From Nemophila menziesii (taxonomy: Eukaryota > Streptophyta > Magnoliopsida > Boraginales > Hydrophyllaceae), in assembly GCA_029959085.1 (NCBI GenBank), contig JARWIR010000023.1, forward strand, positions 8,135,860-8,199,859: a DNA stretch of 64,000 bases, read 5' to 3'. The notes under the pieces were generated by a model. It made no database searches, was not told the origin of the DNA, and was given only the letters and a program-made list of their open reading frames with translations. The stretch's first letter is position 1. Each line of letters begins with the position of its first letter. A program made the position numbers and the translations under genes. Shown here piece after piece: positions 11,536 to 23,483 of this stretch.

Positions 11536-13250
11536 TGTGGAAAGTCCTAGTTCAATTGATACCAATCTATTATTTTTATATTACACTGGGAACCCAAACA
11601 TATTTGAGTTTTCCAAAGGAGTTCTACAAGAGGATCGTGGAGAGAATGGGGGGATATTAGTGGCATGTAAGACAAAAACTCTATCACTAGCTGGGCATGT
11701 CACATTGGCAAAATTAGTCCTATGTGTATACCTACTTATTAAATAAAAAAGTGATTAAACTCTCGATATACGTGTGTGCCGAGATTGATAAGATTGTTAG
11801 ATATTTTATATGGGGGTCCTCGAATGAACAAAAGAAATCCTTGGGTCTCTTAGGAACAAATATGTAAACCTAAGTCAGCGGGTGGGCTAGGCATACGAGG
11901 GGAAAAAATTATAACATTGCACTACAGCTAAACTTAGATTGAAATTTCTTTAGGATCACAAAGTCGCATGGGACTAGGTCTTTAAGAACAAATATTTTGC
12001 GAACGGTATTCTACAAAAAGAAATGAAGGATAGTGATTCGAATGTGCGTAAATAGATTCTTACTGGAGTAAGTTTGCTAAAGGAAAGGGTTATTGAGATG
12101 GAAGGAGCAAACAGGGTTGATTACCGTTGGACACGTGAAGCTCCAGGCCTTTTTTTTTTGTAATCTGCGTCCAAATATATAGAAAATAGCATGGACCATA
12201 CAAGATTTAGGTGGGAGAAAATATTGAAAATTACTTTCTTTTATGTAGAATCACGAGAAATCATCTCCCTTCCGTAGAAAGATATATACATGAGGGATGT
12301 TATTGGGGATAGAGAATGTAGCATACGCGGCAATGTGAGCGAAGACGTGGTGCACATTTTCTTGGGTTGTACGGTGGCAAAAATTATATGGCAGGAGCTA
12401 GGTTTGCAGCAAGAATTGTCCAAGGGAAGGAATGATTCTAGTTAGTAGGGATATGCTGTCATAAATAGTAACATGTGGAGTGCGAATGAGCAAAAGGAAT
12501 TTCCTAGCAATATACTGAACGTGCAACAAATTTTGGAAAGGTGGTCACATATGGACAACTCCATCGCGAATCATGTGTTTGCACCAGGAGATAACATTTT
12601 ACTTGATGCAACAGTAAAGTCATGGTTGGAAGCTAACTTTTTGGCATTCATATATATGATAGCTTGAAGTGTTCAACGATTTTTGAATCTATGGAACACC
12701 AAAAAAGAGGCATGAGGAAAGGAACGAGATGGTAGGGTTATCATATCCTTGAAATGGGCTAAACCCGATGGTCATTATGATTTAATATGGAAGAAAGTTG
12801 CGATTCGAGGAAACGTAGAGCCGAGATATGAGGGATATGACAAGATAGAGATGGTCGTTCATAGCGAGATTCTCTCAAGTGTGTGTGAGTCACCTTTATT
12901 ATCATAAGCTTTGATGCTACATTATGGATTGAGATGGACGATTAATCGAGGCCTAAAATATCCAATTATCGAGATGGACTCGAGAGAGATTCATGCGCTA
13001 GCGAAGAAAGGTAGTACTTCTAAGAGTTGGACTTTTCATGTTGGGAGAATCCTACAAGAACATTAAGACTTTAAGGTGAATCACTTCTATTGGGAAGCGA
13101 ATATGTATGCAAACATACTGGAAAAGAAAGGAGTGTACTTGTTAGAGAGTCCTTATGAGTATGATGGCCCTCCAGAGTATTTTTGGAGCTTTTTAACACG
13201 TTATAGGAGCGGGTGTGCATTTCATTGGTCCTTTTTAGACTCCTCGTGAG
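11536..13250 (+). pseudogene. LINE remnant A: RT end, zinc region, RNase H
   Basis: A 5'-truncated plant L1-type LINE. The end of the RT domain shows LSLAGHVTLAKLVL and, after a stop, DIDKIVRYFIWGSSNEQKK (11770-11850). A Cys/His zinc region follows (about 12300-12410, CSIRGNVSEDVVHIFLGCT). The plant RNase H tail is at 12900-13230, with EMDSREIHALAKKG, NHFYWEANMYAN and PPEYFW. Stops and frameshifts break every domain. No poly-A tail or target duplication was identified. Confidence 0.85.
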
Positions 13251-13583
13251 GGAGTTAATTAGTGGTTAGGTAACGGAATTTCACGCCTCCGATGTATGCC
13301 TAAAAAAACTTATCATTTTATAAGTGCTTAAATATTTTAATTTCCTATGTGATTTTTGCTAGGTGGTGTACGAGGGCAAGATTTTATGGTTTTGATGCTC
13401 GAGCATTCAATATAATCAAACCCATAACATGAAAAATACACAAGGGAATTATAGGTGTTATCAGTTACCCCTTAAAATTATCAAATACCTTTTGATTTGG
13501 ACTTCCATGAATCTAGTCAACAAAGTATTAACTTCTATTAGAATATCAAAGAAAGTATCCCTCTATTATTTGGATCCATGTTA

Positions 13584-13885
13584 CTCCTCAGCCCATATTA
13601 TTTGTCCAACTTTCTAAAAAAATGTGTCCAATATTATTTGTCCATTTTTCATTACCAAGACAAATTTTTTAAACTTTTTCCAATATTATCCCTATTTAAA
13701 TAATAAAAAAAGTATTGTAATAAATATCCCATTTATATTAATTAAGGGAAATTGTGTAAATAAGAAGATTATAAAGTGTTTTTTTAAAACTTTATGCACC
13801 AAAAAGGTAAATAAGAAGATTGTAAAGTGTTTTTTTAAAACTTTATGCATCAAAAAGGTGGACAAGTAAAAATGGACGGAGGGAG
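13584..13885. mobile_element. Stowaway MITE with internal 51-bp duplication
   Basis: The right end GGACGGAGGGAG followed by TA is the classic Stowaway terminus. The left end (TA then CTCCTCAGCCCATATTATTT) is a diverged match. Between them is a direct repeat of 51 bp (13756-13806 and 13807-13857), differing at two positions. Short AT-rich frames reported here are products of the repeat, not genes. Confidence 0.8.
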
Positions 13886-13890
13886 TATTC

Positions 13891-16800
13891 TAAGCCCTGA
13901 AATATTATAGGGGACTTCAATATGTATATATTCTCCTCTGATAAATTAGGTGGTTTGGGACCTAATAAAACTAATATGAATAAATTAAACAAATGATTAG
14001 CTAGGCTGAATATGACAAATTGCATGCTAGAGGTTGTAAGTTCACATGGTTCAACAAAAGAAATAATTCTGAGCTAATCAAACAAGTTATTGATAGATTT
14101 TGTGTTAATATTGAATGAGATACTATTTTTCCTAACTCATAGGTGGATATTATTCCTCCTGTGGGGTCAGATCACTCAATACTTGTTTTGATTAAGATGC
14201 TAAGAAAATACATATATTAAAAAGATTTATTTGTAGTAAAACTTGGAATGGTATGAAGAATGTATTAAGATAATCACACACCACTAGCTTGAAATAATTT
14301 CCTTGAGGGGTAAAGGTATTAACAATTTTGGTTAGAAATTAAACTCTCTCACTGGTAATTTAACTATTTGGGCAAAATAATTGGCTAAGGAAAACAAAGA
14401 TGTTCTTAAAAAAGATAAAAAGTATTTACAAAAGATGATTAATTTCGGTGATCCTATTGATCTGGATATCATAACTATATAGTGAAATGGATAAGACAAA
14501 TATGGAAGAATGAAGAAATTCAATGGAAACTGAAATCTAAAATTAAATTGCTTACACTTGGTGATAAAAATACATCATATTTTCATTCTATAGATAAATC
14601 TAGAAGATTGAGGAATAAAATCACTAGTATATTTACTGAAAATGATATTTAGATTGATAAAAAGGGGATATAGAGAATGAGATTAAAAATTACTTTAACT
14701 CTATTGTTTTTACTAAAAGCCCTATAAATTATACCCTAGTCATTGACTCTCTTAATAGATGCATAATTAATGATATGAATTCCTCTCGGACTAGTCTTGT
14801 TAATTTAAATGACATAAATAATGTCTTATAGGAAATGCGGAGTGGTAGGTCGCTTGGCCCTGATGAGTACCTTGTATACTCTTACAAAAAACATTGGGAT
14901 CTTATCAAATTTGCTATACTTAGGTGTATATCGGATTTCCTTTGGAATGATGGTAATCATTATGAGATTAACAATAATTTGATTACTTTAATTCTTAAAG
15001 TTAAAAAATTCACAAAAATTGCCCATTACAGACCAATTAGTTGTTCTAATGTTATTTATAATATTTTCGCTAAAATATTAGTGAAAATATTACAACACCT
15101 GATGCCTTTTATTATTAGTGAGAACTAGTGTGCTTTTAATCCTGGAAAGGGAACTACTTAGAACATATTGCTAGCTCATGAGAAAATCATTTCTTAAAAA
15201 GAAAAAGAACAACTAAAACACATTAATATGGCCACTAAGGCAGATGTTGGTAAAGCTTATGATTTTATGTAAAATGAGAGTTTTTTAATGATATCTTATT
15301 AAAATGGGATTTTGTGATAGATAGGTTAAATGGATGATGGATGTGTTACCCCAGTCACTTATAGCGTACTTATGAATTATGACAAGCAGGCCAGATTCCC
15401 CTATCTAACCCCTCGAAAAGCCTTAGGCAGGGGGCCCCTTCTCACCCTTTGTCTTTTGTATTATAACTCAAGTTTTAACCTAACTTATGGATGATAAAAT
15501 TGTCATATATATGATTAGAGGATTGAGGATTAATAAACATTGTCCTACTTCAAGTCATATATTATTTGCGGATGATATTATTTTCTTGATAAGGGATGAA
15601 ACTGAGGATGTTGAAGACTTTAAAAATTTGCTTAATGATTATAGTCATGCCTCTAGTGAATGCAGTAACCTTAATAAAAGTGTTATTGTTTTTTGTAAAA
15701 ATACTCTAGTGGATAAAATACATCATTTACTTGATATTATAAGGGTGAATAAACTCGAAAACTTAGGAAAATATTTAGGACTAGCTGTTGATTTGAGTAG
15801 ATCCAATGTTATGTCTATTAACTGGATGATGAAATTGATAAATAGTAAAATGGAATACTATTTTTCTGTTAGATGCTGAGAAAGAGACTCTTACAAAGGA
15901 AGTGATTAATGCTATTCCCTCATATACTATGGATGATTTCTTGATCCCTATTAGTATATGTCATAAAATTGATTCTCTTATAGCTAAATTTTGGTGGAAT
16001 AAAAACAATAGAAAAAGGAATCATTGGATAAAATTGAGGGACATAACCATTAATAAACATAATAAGGGTATGGTTTTTAAAAGTATACGACTAAAACATA
16101 TAGCCCTACTAGATAGAAATGTTTGGAAGATCTTTAATAAACCAAAATCACTTTTGGCTAGGACACTGAAAGGAATATATTTTAAAAATTCTAGCTTCCT
16201 TGAAGCAAATCTAGGCTATAATCCCTCTTGGGGTTGGAGAAGTCTACTTGAGGGAAGAAATAATTTTAAGAAAGATTTAATTTGGAAAATGGAAACTCTA
16301 TAAATATATGGCATAATAGCTGGATTCCAGGTATTAAATCTCTTACTAATACTAGGAATTGTCCTTTTACATATGTATCGCAACTATTTTATGAAGGTTC
16401 TTACATTTGGGTTCATAATTTGCTCACAGAGTGGTTTGGAACAGATATTATAGAGAAAAAATTAAAAATAATGACCCCTATTTCTATAAGTGTTGATAAC
16501 GCTTCTTGGCTTTCTCTATAGATGGGGAGGTTAATTCTAAAGCTATATATAGGTATTTGAAGTAAAAAGAGATGGAAAAAGAAAAAATGAATAGGTGAGG
16601 TTACATAGTGGCTCCTATGCCACCCCGAACTCAGTTTGGAAGGAGGTTTAGAACCTTAAGGTACCTCCTAAGATTAGAATTTTTGTTTGGAAACTGTGTA
16701 AAAGAAAACTTTCTACTGAGGAGCTAAAATTTAAAAGAAAATGCACCACTTCTCTCCTGTGTAATGTTTGTAGAATAGAACCTGGATCTATTAAACACCT

Positions 16801-16939
16801 CTTGTTTAATTGTTCATGGACTAGAGTATTATGGCTCACCTCCCCAGTACAAATGCTGGTTAATTCAATTTGGACTTCTAGATTTGAGTCATGGTTTACT
16901 AAGTTAAAGAGTATGAAAAATCGTGAGGATATAGCTAGT

Positions 16940-16986
<47 letters not shown>

Positions 16987-17760
16987 ATCATCTTTGTAAT
17001 ACTTTGGAATATTTGAAAATCAAGAAAAAAAAGCTTACTTAGAAGGCGTTATACCAGAACCTATACTGGTTTTAAATTAGTCTTTAATTGCCTATGATGA
17101 GTACTGCAATTATAATAACAATTCCTTTGAGGCAAAAAATTTAACACAAATAAAGGTATTGAAATCCATTTCCAATACTTATACTACACTACATGTAAAT
17201 GTTAAATATTAACTCTAAACATGTAAAGAACAAAAACAAACTTGTAGTTATATGTGGAATAAAAATTTAAGTTATGACTTAGTCTTGTTATATATAGATG
17301 CTTTTTTTACTAATGACTCAAATTTTTCATCTGTGAGTGTTCTTATGGATAAAAATGATACTCTAACTCATGGTTATGCTTGGCCTTTTACTTTAACAGT
17401 CTTGAGAAAGTCGTGGTTATAGGAGTGCGCAATGGCCTTAGTTAAGCGATCAATCTTCATCGAGAAGACATTAGAATCCTTAGTGACAATAAGGTGGTAG
17501 TAGGGATGTTGAAATTTTCCAAAACTCCTCCTAATACTAGGCATAAATTGTTTTATTTTGATATCAAGAAATTGAGTTGTAATAGATTAATTTCTATTTA
17601 TTTTATTTCTAAAAAAGACAATGTTTTTGCGATTGAGCCGCGAGACAAAATCTCATGGGTGTTTTGTCTCGTGATTGGGTCTCTAACACCCCCACCAATT
17701 TTCTAGTTTTCTTTCAAAATTCTCAACTCGTAGGCATATTGGGTAAAATCTATCTTTTGT
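13891..17760 (+). pseudogene. LINE remnant B: endonuclease, RT, zinc region, RNase H
   Basis: A nearly full-length but decayed L1-type ORF2. The relic starts in the endonuclease domain at GDFN (about 13905), with GSDHSILVL at about 14165. The pre-RT link has LGDKNTSYFHS (about 14550). The RT fingers carry GRSLGPDEY and HYRPISCSNVIYNIFAK (14835-15128). The FADD catalytic box is retained at about 15565, within an open stretch (15487-15879). RT end and zinc region lie at 15902-16860 (FWWNKNN, WGWRSLLEGR, INIWHNSWIP). RNase H traces are at 17290-17740. Many stops separate the parts. An AT microsatellite (16942-16983) has expanded inside it. The endonuclease N-terminus is missing and the MITE lies directly upstream. 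Confidence 0.88.
16942..16983. repeat. (AT)n microsatellite
   Basis: A 42-bp run of alternating AT inside the 3' part of LINE remnant B. Confidence 0.95.
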
Positions 17761-17924
17761 AATGACTATTATTTCTATTTAATATCATATGCTTTTGACA
17801 AAAAAAAATTAGAGAAAAGAAAAGAATTGATGACGATGAAAGTACATGGATACTCATCATACTTGTAACGTGGCGAAACTATTGGAAGCCGATTTGTGTG
17901 GTCATACACTAATACAGTAAAACT

Positions 17925-18745
17925 TATATAAAAACTCATTTCGGTTGCATTTTTTTCATAAATCAAAAGTATAAATTTAAAGGAAGAGAAAAAGTTCCTT
18001 GGAGCAGCATAAGATTTTCGACATCCCCGTCTTCTCTTAAGAATAGAAGGTATCAAGAACTTTTATCAGCTATGCTTAAATCAGGTACCCCCGGATTCCT
18101 CCCTTCTTTCATATTTCCCACTTATTAAGTTGTAATAACTATGAAATATACAATCCTAAGGGAAAACAAAAGTAGGAGATATTAAGGAAGTGTTACAATT
18201 AAGAAAGAAAGTTTATGCGGTTTACTGGGTGAAACTCTAGATTTCTAGTGCACTGAACAATTTCAGTGTAGATGCTCGTTCTTGCTCTGTTATGGATTTC
18301 CTGACAATTTGGGTTAGTGGATTTGGCTGAAATATTATCACAATAGGGAAGATATCTCATCAATTGCCACCCCACCAATAGCCCTCCCAACAAGTCTTTT
18401 TCTCTATATGTGATATTTATGGATAATTGTTAATGTATTTTATCCATAAATTTAATCATTAAATTAGGATTATAGCTTGAATTTGAGCTAGATTTAAACT
18501 AATTACTCTTTACTTTTACATATTTACTTGATAATTAAAAAATATTAACATAGAGATAATGCTTCTTTATTTGGAAGGGATTAATAATGATTTTTTTTAT
18601 ATTTTGCACACAGGCAAAAACTCATGTCAAGAATAATATCATTACTGAACAAAAAAAACAAAACGAATAAGATCGTTGGCCATGACATTTCAGTTAACCA
18701 TGAAGGTTTAATAATTTCCATGGTAAGATTTAGTTTGTAGTTTAC
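17925..18745 (+). repeat. Local repeat family R, member a
   Basis: A diverged copy of the right half of the 1.5-kb repeats at 26426-29580. The shared order is: TATA box (17935-17941), a leader with AAAAGTTCCTTGGAGCA, the start ATGCTTAAATCAGGTACC (ATG plus a possible splice donor), a Lys-rich coding-like stretch, the block CTGCCACCCCACCAATAG-like near 18365, and a CACACAG acceptor-like site near 18612. Stops and indels exclude an intact protein. It is followed by the channel-gene fragment. Confidence 0.8.
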
Positions 18746-18807
18746 TTTTACGGTTATATACTGTTAAGTGGATGTATTTAGAATTGTTGGGTGGTTAATT
18801 CATGGTG

Positions 18808-19182
18808 TTATGTATTTAATATTGATTTACTGTGTGCGCTTTTTACTAGATCATTTATCGATAATAAAATCCAGGTCGGCTGGTTTTTGAAGCAGAATAG
18901 GTGAAATCCTCTCCTGGATTGATTAAGCCTCAAAGCACGAAGCGCATTAGCAGCAAATCTCAGCGCATAACATAAACTAGGTGAACTTCCGAACACCTTT
19001 AGCCAAAGCATTTTGTAATTCCTCAAGCTTCTTCCTAGAATAACGCCTCCATTAGTGGTCATGGTGAGTAATTTTCTGCGCATAATGAATAGCCTTTCAT
19101 CAACTGCATCACCTTCTCGTACGATAAAACTATCTTTAGTGTAAAGTGAATGGTTCCACATAAAAATCGTTGACCATGTCAT
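18808..19182 (-). pseudogene. Cyclic nucleotide-gated channel (CNGC) gene fragment
   Basis: A 124-codon open frame on the minus strand. Residues 16-45 (DSFIVREGDAVDERLFIMRR, then KLLTMTTNGG) match the start of the cyclic-nucleotide-binding domain of plant CNGC channels. Residues 66-92 (SSPSLCYALRFAANALRAL) match their cytoplasmic C-terminus. The roughly 100 residues that normally lie between (rest of the binding domain, calmodulin/IQ region) are missing, as are all membrane segments. It is a captured or deleted fragment, not a working channel. Imperfect ~40-bp direct repeats flank it (18672-18729 and 19166-19204). The match is from memory of the family. Confidence 0.75.
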
Positions 19183-19219
19183 TTCATAATTTACATGGTA
19201 AGATCTACTTCCTACCTTA

Positions 19220-19222
<3 letters not shown>

Positions 19223-19292
<70 letters not shown>
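19223..19292. repeat. (AT)n microsatellite
   Basis: 70 bp of pure AT alternation between the channel fragment and an AT-rich spacer. Same length in copy 2. Confidence 0.95.
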
Positions 19293-19294
<2 letters not shown>

Positions 19295-20466
19295 ATTGCT
19301 TACATACTCTATTTATGATATTATGAAGTTACTAATTAATTGCTTTGTTTCACAAATAGAATCTCTAAAGGAGTCACTTGCTGTTCACATGCACAAATCC
19401 TTCTCCGGCTTAATTCAACTAAAAACTTTGTTGCTTACTAATCAGACTTTCCTGCAGAATTTGTGTATGTCCATTTTTTACAACATGTTTCATTTGCATT
19501 TTGCTTTTTGCATTTGCAGGCCACCCGACTTTGAACATTTTTTTAACCATATTAAAAAATATATGTTTTATTTTGTAGTTTATTTGGTATAATAGGGGAT
19601 TATAGTGTAAATAATAAAAAAAATTAATGTCAAGGCATGTAGTGTAACTTTGCGTAATATAGGGACCTATAAAAACAATTCTTTTGCTGGTGAAATCCTA
19701 TTTTAGGATTTGTGTTTTTGTGTTTTTGTATTTTAGTAAGTCCTTATGTTATTAGTGAAGCATGAATTTAAGTGTAGCCTCTCCGCAAATAAATTCCTAT
19801 AGGGGTAAAGGAAGAGTTTGAAAACGAGAATTTGTAAAAGGTGTAGAACGATGACAATTCAGGAATAACCAAACTACATATCTTGCTTCTTTAATTATTA
19901 AATTTATGAAGACTGTCTAAATTTTTATATAAATTAGGGCTAAGAAGGTGTGTTAATTGGAAAAGAACAAGAGGATTCATATGCCGATCTGAGCAAAGAA
20001 GATGCGTGAGGAGGACACTATCATTTGCAAATAGTGTGTCTTGAGACCATCTTTTTTTGGTCAAATATTAGTATTAGATTGATAGTTCTAGTGGTTAGAG
20101 AAGCATTGACTCAATGGTTCTCAAATATGCTCATTATTATGTAACAATATATAAGATTGGATTTGGTCATCTTTTAATTCCGAGTGAAACATAACTTCTA
20201 CATTTGAGCCACATTATCTAAGACCCACTTATTTGTAATATCAAAACTATTTAGTTTTGAACTTCTGAGTGAAATTATTCATTCATTTCCTTTAAATTTA
20301 AATGTAAACTGGTTTAATTCACAGGGTTGAATTATTTTGATGCTAAACTAAATTCGACCCTTGTGATTATTATAGAAATAAAAAGTTGCAATGTCGGTAT
20401 ATGATTTTAGGTAAATTTTTCTAGACATTATGGAGTAATCCGTGATTTGAAGTAAACTCTACTTAA
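19293..20466. other. AT-rich spacer, no gene recognised
   Basis: A 98-codon open frame (19296-19592, plus) has no recognised domain and consists largely of Phe/Leu/Ile codons. I see no terminal repeats, no splice-supported exons and no transposon motif in this stretch. Confidence 0.5.
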
Positions 20467-20631
20467 CGGGAACGGGTAGCAAATATATGTGCGGATTTGC
20501 TAGCTAAGAGAGGTACGGAGATTGTTGGGGAACCATGCGTGTATGCAGATCCTCCAGAGTACCTAAAGAGCAGCTTAACGAGAGATAGGAGTCGTTGCGC
20601 AATTCATAGACTAGTTGTAGTTCTCCCGTAA
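20467..20631 (+). pseudogene. LINE remnant C: RNase H tail
   Basis: An open stretch ending at TAA (20629-20631) encodes VANICADLLAKRG and DPPEYLKSSLTRDRSR. It matches the C-terminus of plant LINE RNase H domains and the corresponding part of LINE remnant A (PPEYFWSFLTRYRS). It is strongly 5'-truncated. Confidence 0.75.
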
Positions 20632-20760
20632 AGGTTTAGTTAGTTGTTACTAATTTCGGCTTTAAAGCATCATATGTATGCAAAAGAAGAAGTTAGAGGA
20701 CTATTAAAAACCCCAAAACTCTTAAAATGACAAGTAGGTTGGAATGCATTATATGGAAGC

Positions 20761-20765
<5 letters not shown>

Positions 20766-20828
<63 letters not shown>
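20766..20828. repeat. (AT)n microsatellite, length differs between copies
   Basis: An AT run 2 bp longer than its counterpart at 53136-53196. This is the first difference between the two large copies. Confidence 0.95.
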
Positions 20829-20831
<3 letters not shown>

Positions 20832-20834
20832 TCA

Positions 20835-20938
20835 ATAATTTGTAATTGTATATTATTTATTGTGATTATTTAATGATTTGTAATTGTATATTATTTATTG
20901 TGATTATTTAATAATTTGTAATTGTATATTATTTATGG
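20835..20938. repeat. 38-bp tandem repeat, ~2.8 copies
   Basis: The core TTTGTAATTGTATATTATTT recurs at a spacing of 38 bp (20839, 20877, 20915), next to the AT microsatellite. Confidence 0.85.
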
Positions 20939-21585
20939 ATTTATTACCATTTACATCTCAAATCTTATATTAATATCTCTTTCCCATATTTACTTATTTA
21001 TTATATTGTCCATAAAAGTCCTAAAACAAGAAAATTATACTTATTATACCCCTCTTTTAATTTTAATTAGTCCTCTGCAAACCACCATTGTCCTCACCTA
21101 CGGCTTCTCCTACAGTTTCGCCACCATCTGAATCCTTTCTCTTCTACGCCTGCTCTACTCTATGTTGTTTATAGAGACTTCTCTCTCCTTTTTTGGTGCT
21201 GATACATATGGATAATGTACAATTTTGTATCAGCCGTAGTACTTAGTACTTCTTGTTGGGATGTGAAATTAGGGTTATTGTTTGTCGTATATCAACTTTT
21301 TTTATAATGAATTTTTACTGGATAATAGTGATGTGGATATGTAATATCTGTGTTTAGCTTAGCTGAACATATGCTGATATTTCTGGCTCTTTGAATGTTT
21401 ATGGGTTATGTTTTGCATAGGTTGTAATGAAGACAAACTTTCCTGGTAAGTCAAACTTTGAAGGCACGGAGTCAACAAGCACTTTCTGCATTTCGTGGGA
21501 TCACAATAGATTCAACTACATATTTTGAATTTTATAGCATAGAAATAAATAAAAAAATGCAGGGACTTGTTTGCAATTTTTTCAA
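20939..21585. other. Spacer, no gene recognised
   Basis: Pyrimidine-rich, then mixed sequence. A short frame at 20922-21131 has no domain. A stretch near 21420-21446 (acceptor-like AG, GTTGTAATGAAGAC..., donor-like GTAAGT) could be a 25-bp micro-exon relic but has no other support. Confidence 0.4.
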
Positions 21586-22155
21586 AATTCTGCAGAAAAA
21601 TTTAGCAAAGAGCCATGTGTTAGGTGAATAAATGGAGGACTAAACGATAATATTTTTGGCCAAATTTTTTCCCAGGAGTAGAACATATATTCTAGTTTTT
21701 GTATGTTGTTTCGGACTAGAAGAACCCGCTCGTTACCATCTCGTTAGATGCCCCGATAGATGTTTCAAATAGCTTAAAAAATAAAAATTCTGCAGAAAAA
21801 CTTAGTATAGTGTCATGTTTGGGTGATTAAATGGAGGACTAAATGATGATATTTTTTGTCATTTTTTTCTAGGAGTAAAACATATATTCTAGTTTCGTAT
21901 GTTGTTTCGGACCAGAGGAACCAGCTAGTTAGATGCCACAATAGATGTCTCAAAAACGCTAAAAAATGAAAATTCTGCAAAAAAGCTTAACATATAGTCA
22001 TTTTTGGGTGATTAAATGGAGGACTAAACGATGATATTTTTAGCCATTTTTTTTTCCGGGAGTAAAGCATATATTCTAGTTTCGCATGTCGTTTCGTACT
22101 AGAGGAACCAGCTCGTTAGATGCCCCAATAGATGTCTCAAAAACACTAAAAAAAA
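21586..22155. repeat. Triple tandem repeat, units 200, 185 and ~185 bp
   Basis: Units begin AATTCTGCAGAAAAA-like at 21586, 21786 and 21971. Each contains AAATGGAGGACTAAA, CATATATTCTAGTTT, TTGTTTCGGACYAGA-like and TTAGATGCC motifs in the same order. Unit 1 carries an extra ~15 bp. They lead straight into the GGTGGGAAAAA block. No protein is encoded. Confidence 0.9.
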
Positions 22156-22455
22156 TTGGTGGAATTTTTCCCACCAAACAATATAAACCCCCAATTATAA
22201 AATGGTGGGATTTTTTCCACCAAACGAAAAACATAAACTTCCAAAACAACATAAACCCCGATTTTTCACACCAAATAACAATATAAAAATTTGGTGAGAA
22301 GTTTGTTCGGTGGGAAAAAATTTGACATGATATTTTTTGGTGGAAAAAATTCTTTGGAAATTTTTTGGTGGGAAAAAAAAAAATTGGCCAGAAAATTTTG
22401 GCCGAAATTTTTTTGGCGGGAAAAATTGATTAGGAATTTTTTTGGTAGGAAAATT
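22150..22455. repeat. Array of TTTGGTGGGAAAAA motifs in both orientations
   Basis: At least eight degenerate copies of GGTGGGAAAAA or its complement TTTTTCCCACC in about 300 bp, including the palindrome GGTGGAATTTTTCCCACC (22158-22175). Such dense, bidirectional short motifs resemble subterminal repeats of CACTA-type DNA transposons. The block opens with CACTAAAAAAAATT (22144). No matching TAGTG end was identified. Confidence 0.6.
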
Positions 22456-23094
22456 CAGTGAGATGAAACTAATTCAATGGTATTATTATCTATTATGTCA
22501 TTTATATTATACATAACTTTTAAGGTCAATATCAACCCCTTCTAGGATGGTATTGGTAATTGCCTCATTATTTAATAATTCGTAATTATTTATTATTTAT
22601 TTTTATTGTAATAATTTTAGTAACAAATTTTCTTTGCATTATAAAATAAGAATTAAATCTACTTTAAAATTTATAGAAGTTGAAGTGATTATATATGAGT
22701 TGTTGAGTTTAAATGATAATTTTAATAAATAATTGATTTTTTTAATAACCAAATATTTAGAAATTGGCTATACATACACTTGATCACTATACAAAGGGTG
22801 CAAAATAATTTTTTTTAGAAATTAGACGTATACTGTGTTTGAAGCAACTCTGATGGTAGAAAAAAGATTTTGTGTAAGGAACAATATAAAGAGGTAAGTA
22901 ATTTTAACATTTCATTAAATGTATAATTTATTAGTTTATTTATATAAAATGAGCTAGTATGAAAGATTTGATATTTAAATATAACAATATATCATTAGGT
23001 TAATTATGTACGGCCTATAATGTAAGTATTTATTATTCATATATGTAAAAATTATATAATATAATTATAATAACAACATAAGAATATTATATCC
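22456..23094. other. Very AT-rich spacer, no gene recognised
   Basis: No open frame of interest, no terminal repeats and no motif beyond simple AT runs. Confidence 0.5.
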
Positions 23095-23483
23095 TTACTC
23101 TTTATTCCCATCTTCGCCCAGGCTAACAAGGCTTTACTTATTCAGGCGGGAGTGGAGCCTCGAAAAGCAATGTTGAGAGGAAGATCCTTGGCCTCTCTTC
23201 ATTCTCTACAGGGTTCTAAATCTTTCTTGAACATAGGTGACAACGAGCGAGGTAGATATGGAAGAGATCAAACATGGGAATAAGAAGCAAGCTCGCCTTC
23301 CTTTTTGATCATTTTGATAGAGGGGGATGAAGAAAGTGGACAAAACAAACTCGAATTTATTGATAGCGGAAAAAAATCATATTAAAAGCGCTCCTAACCC
23401 AACCCTTCCTTCTTAGAGCTGTGTATTGTAAGTGATTAGAACCTTCCCGGAGCGAGCCTCCCATATAGGCAAGTGAAGTTGGT

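Noticed and set aside
16802..16999. Frame ending in a Tyr-Ile repeat
   Set aside because: The first part belongs to the LINE zinc region; the YIYIYI tail is a translated AT microsatellite.
17775..18056. 93-codon minus-strand frame
   Set aside because: Antisense to the leader of repeat R-a; no family resemblance and not kept in the other R members.
19296..19592. 98-codon plus-strand open frame after the AT microsatellite
   Set aside because: Composition is Phe/Leu/Ile-rich as expected for AT-rich noncoding DNA; no domain, no convincing splice or start context.
21240..21260. GTAGTACTTAGTACTTC as a transposon end
   Set aside because: Short direct duplication AGTACTT without an inverted partner or target duplication.
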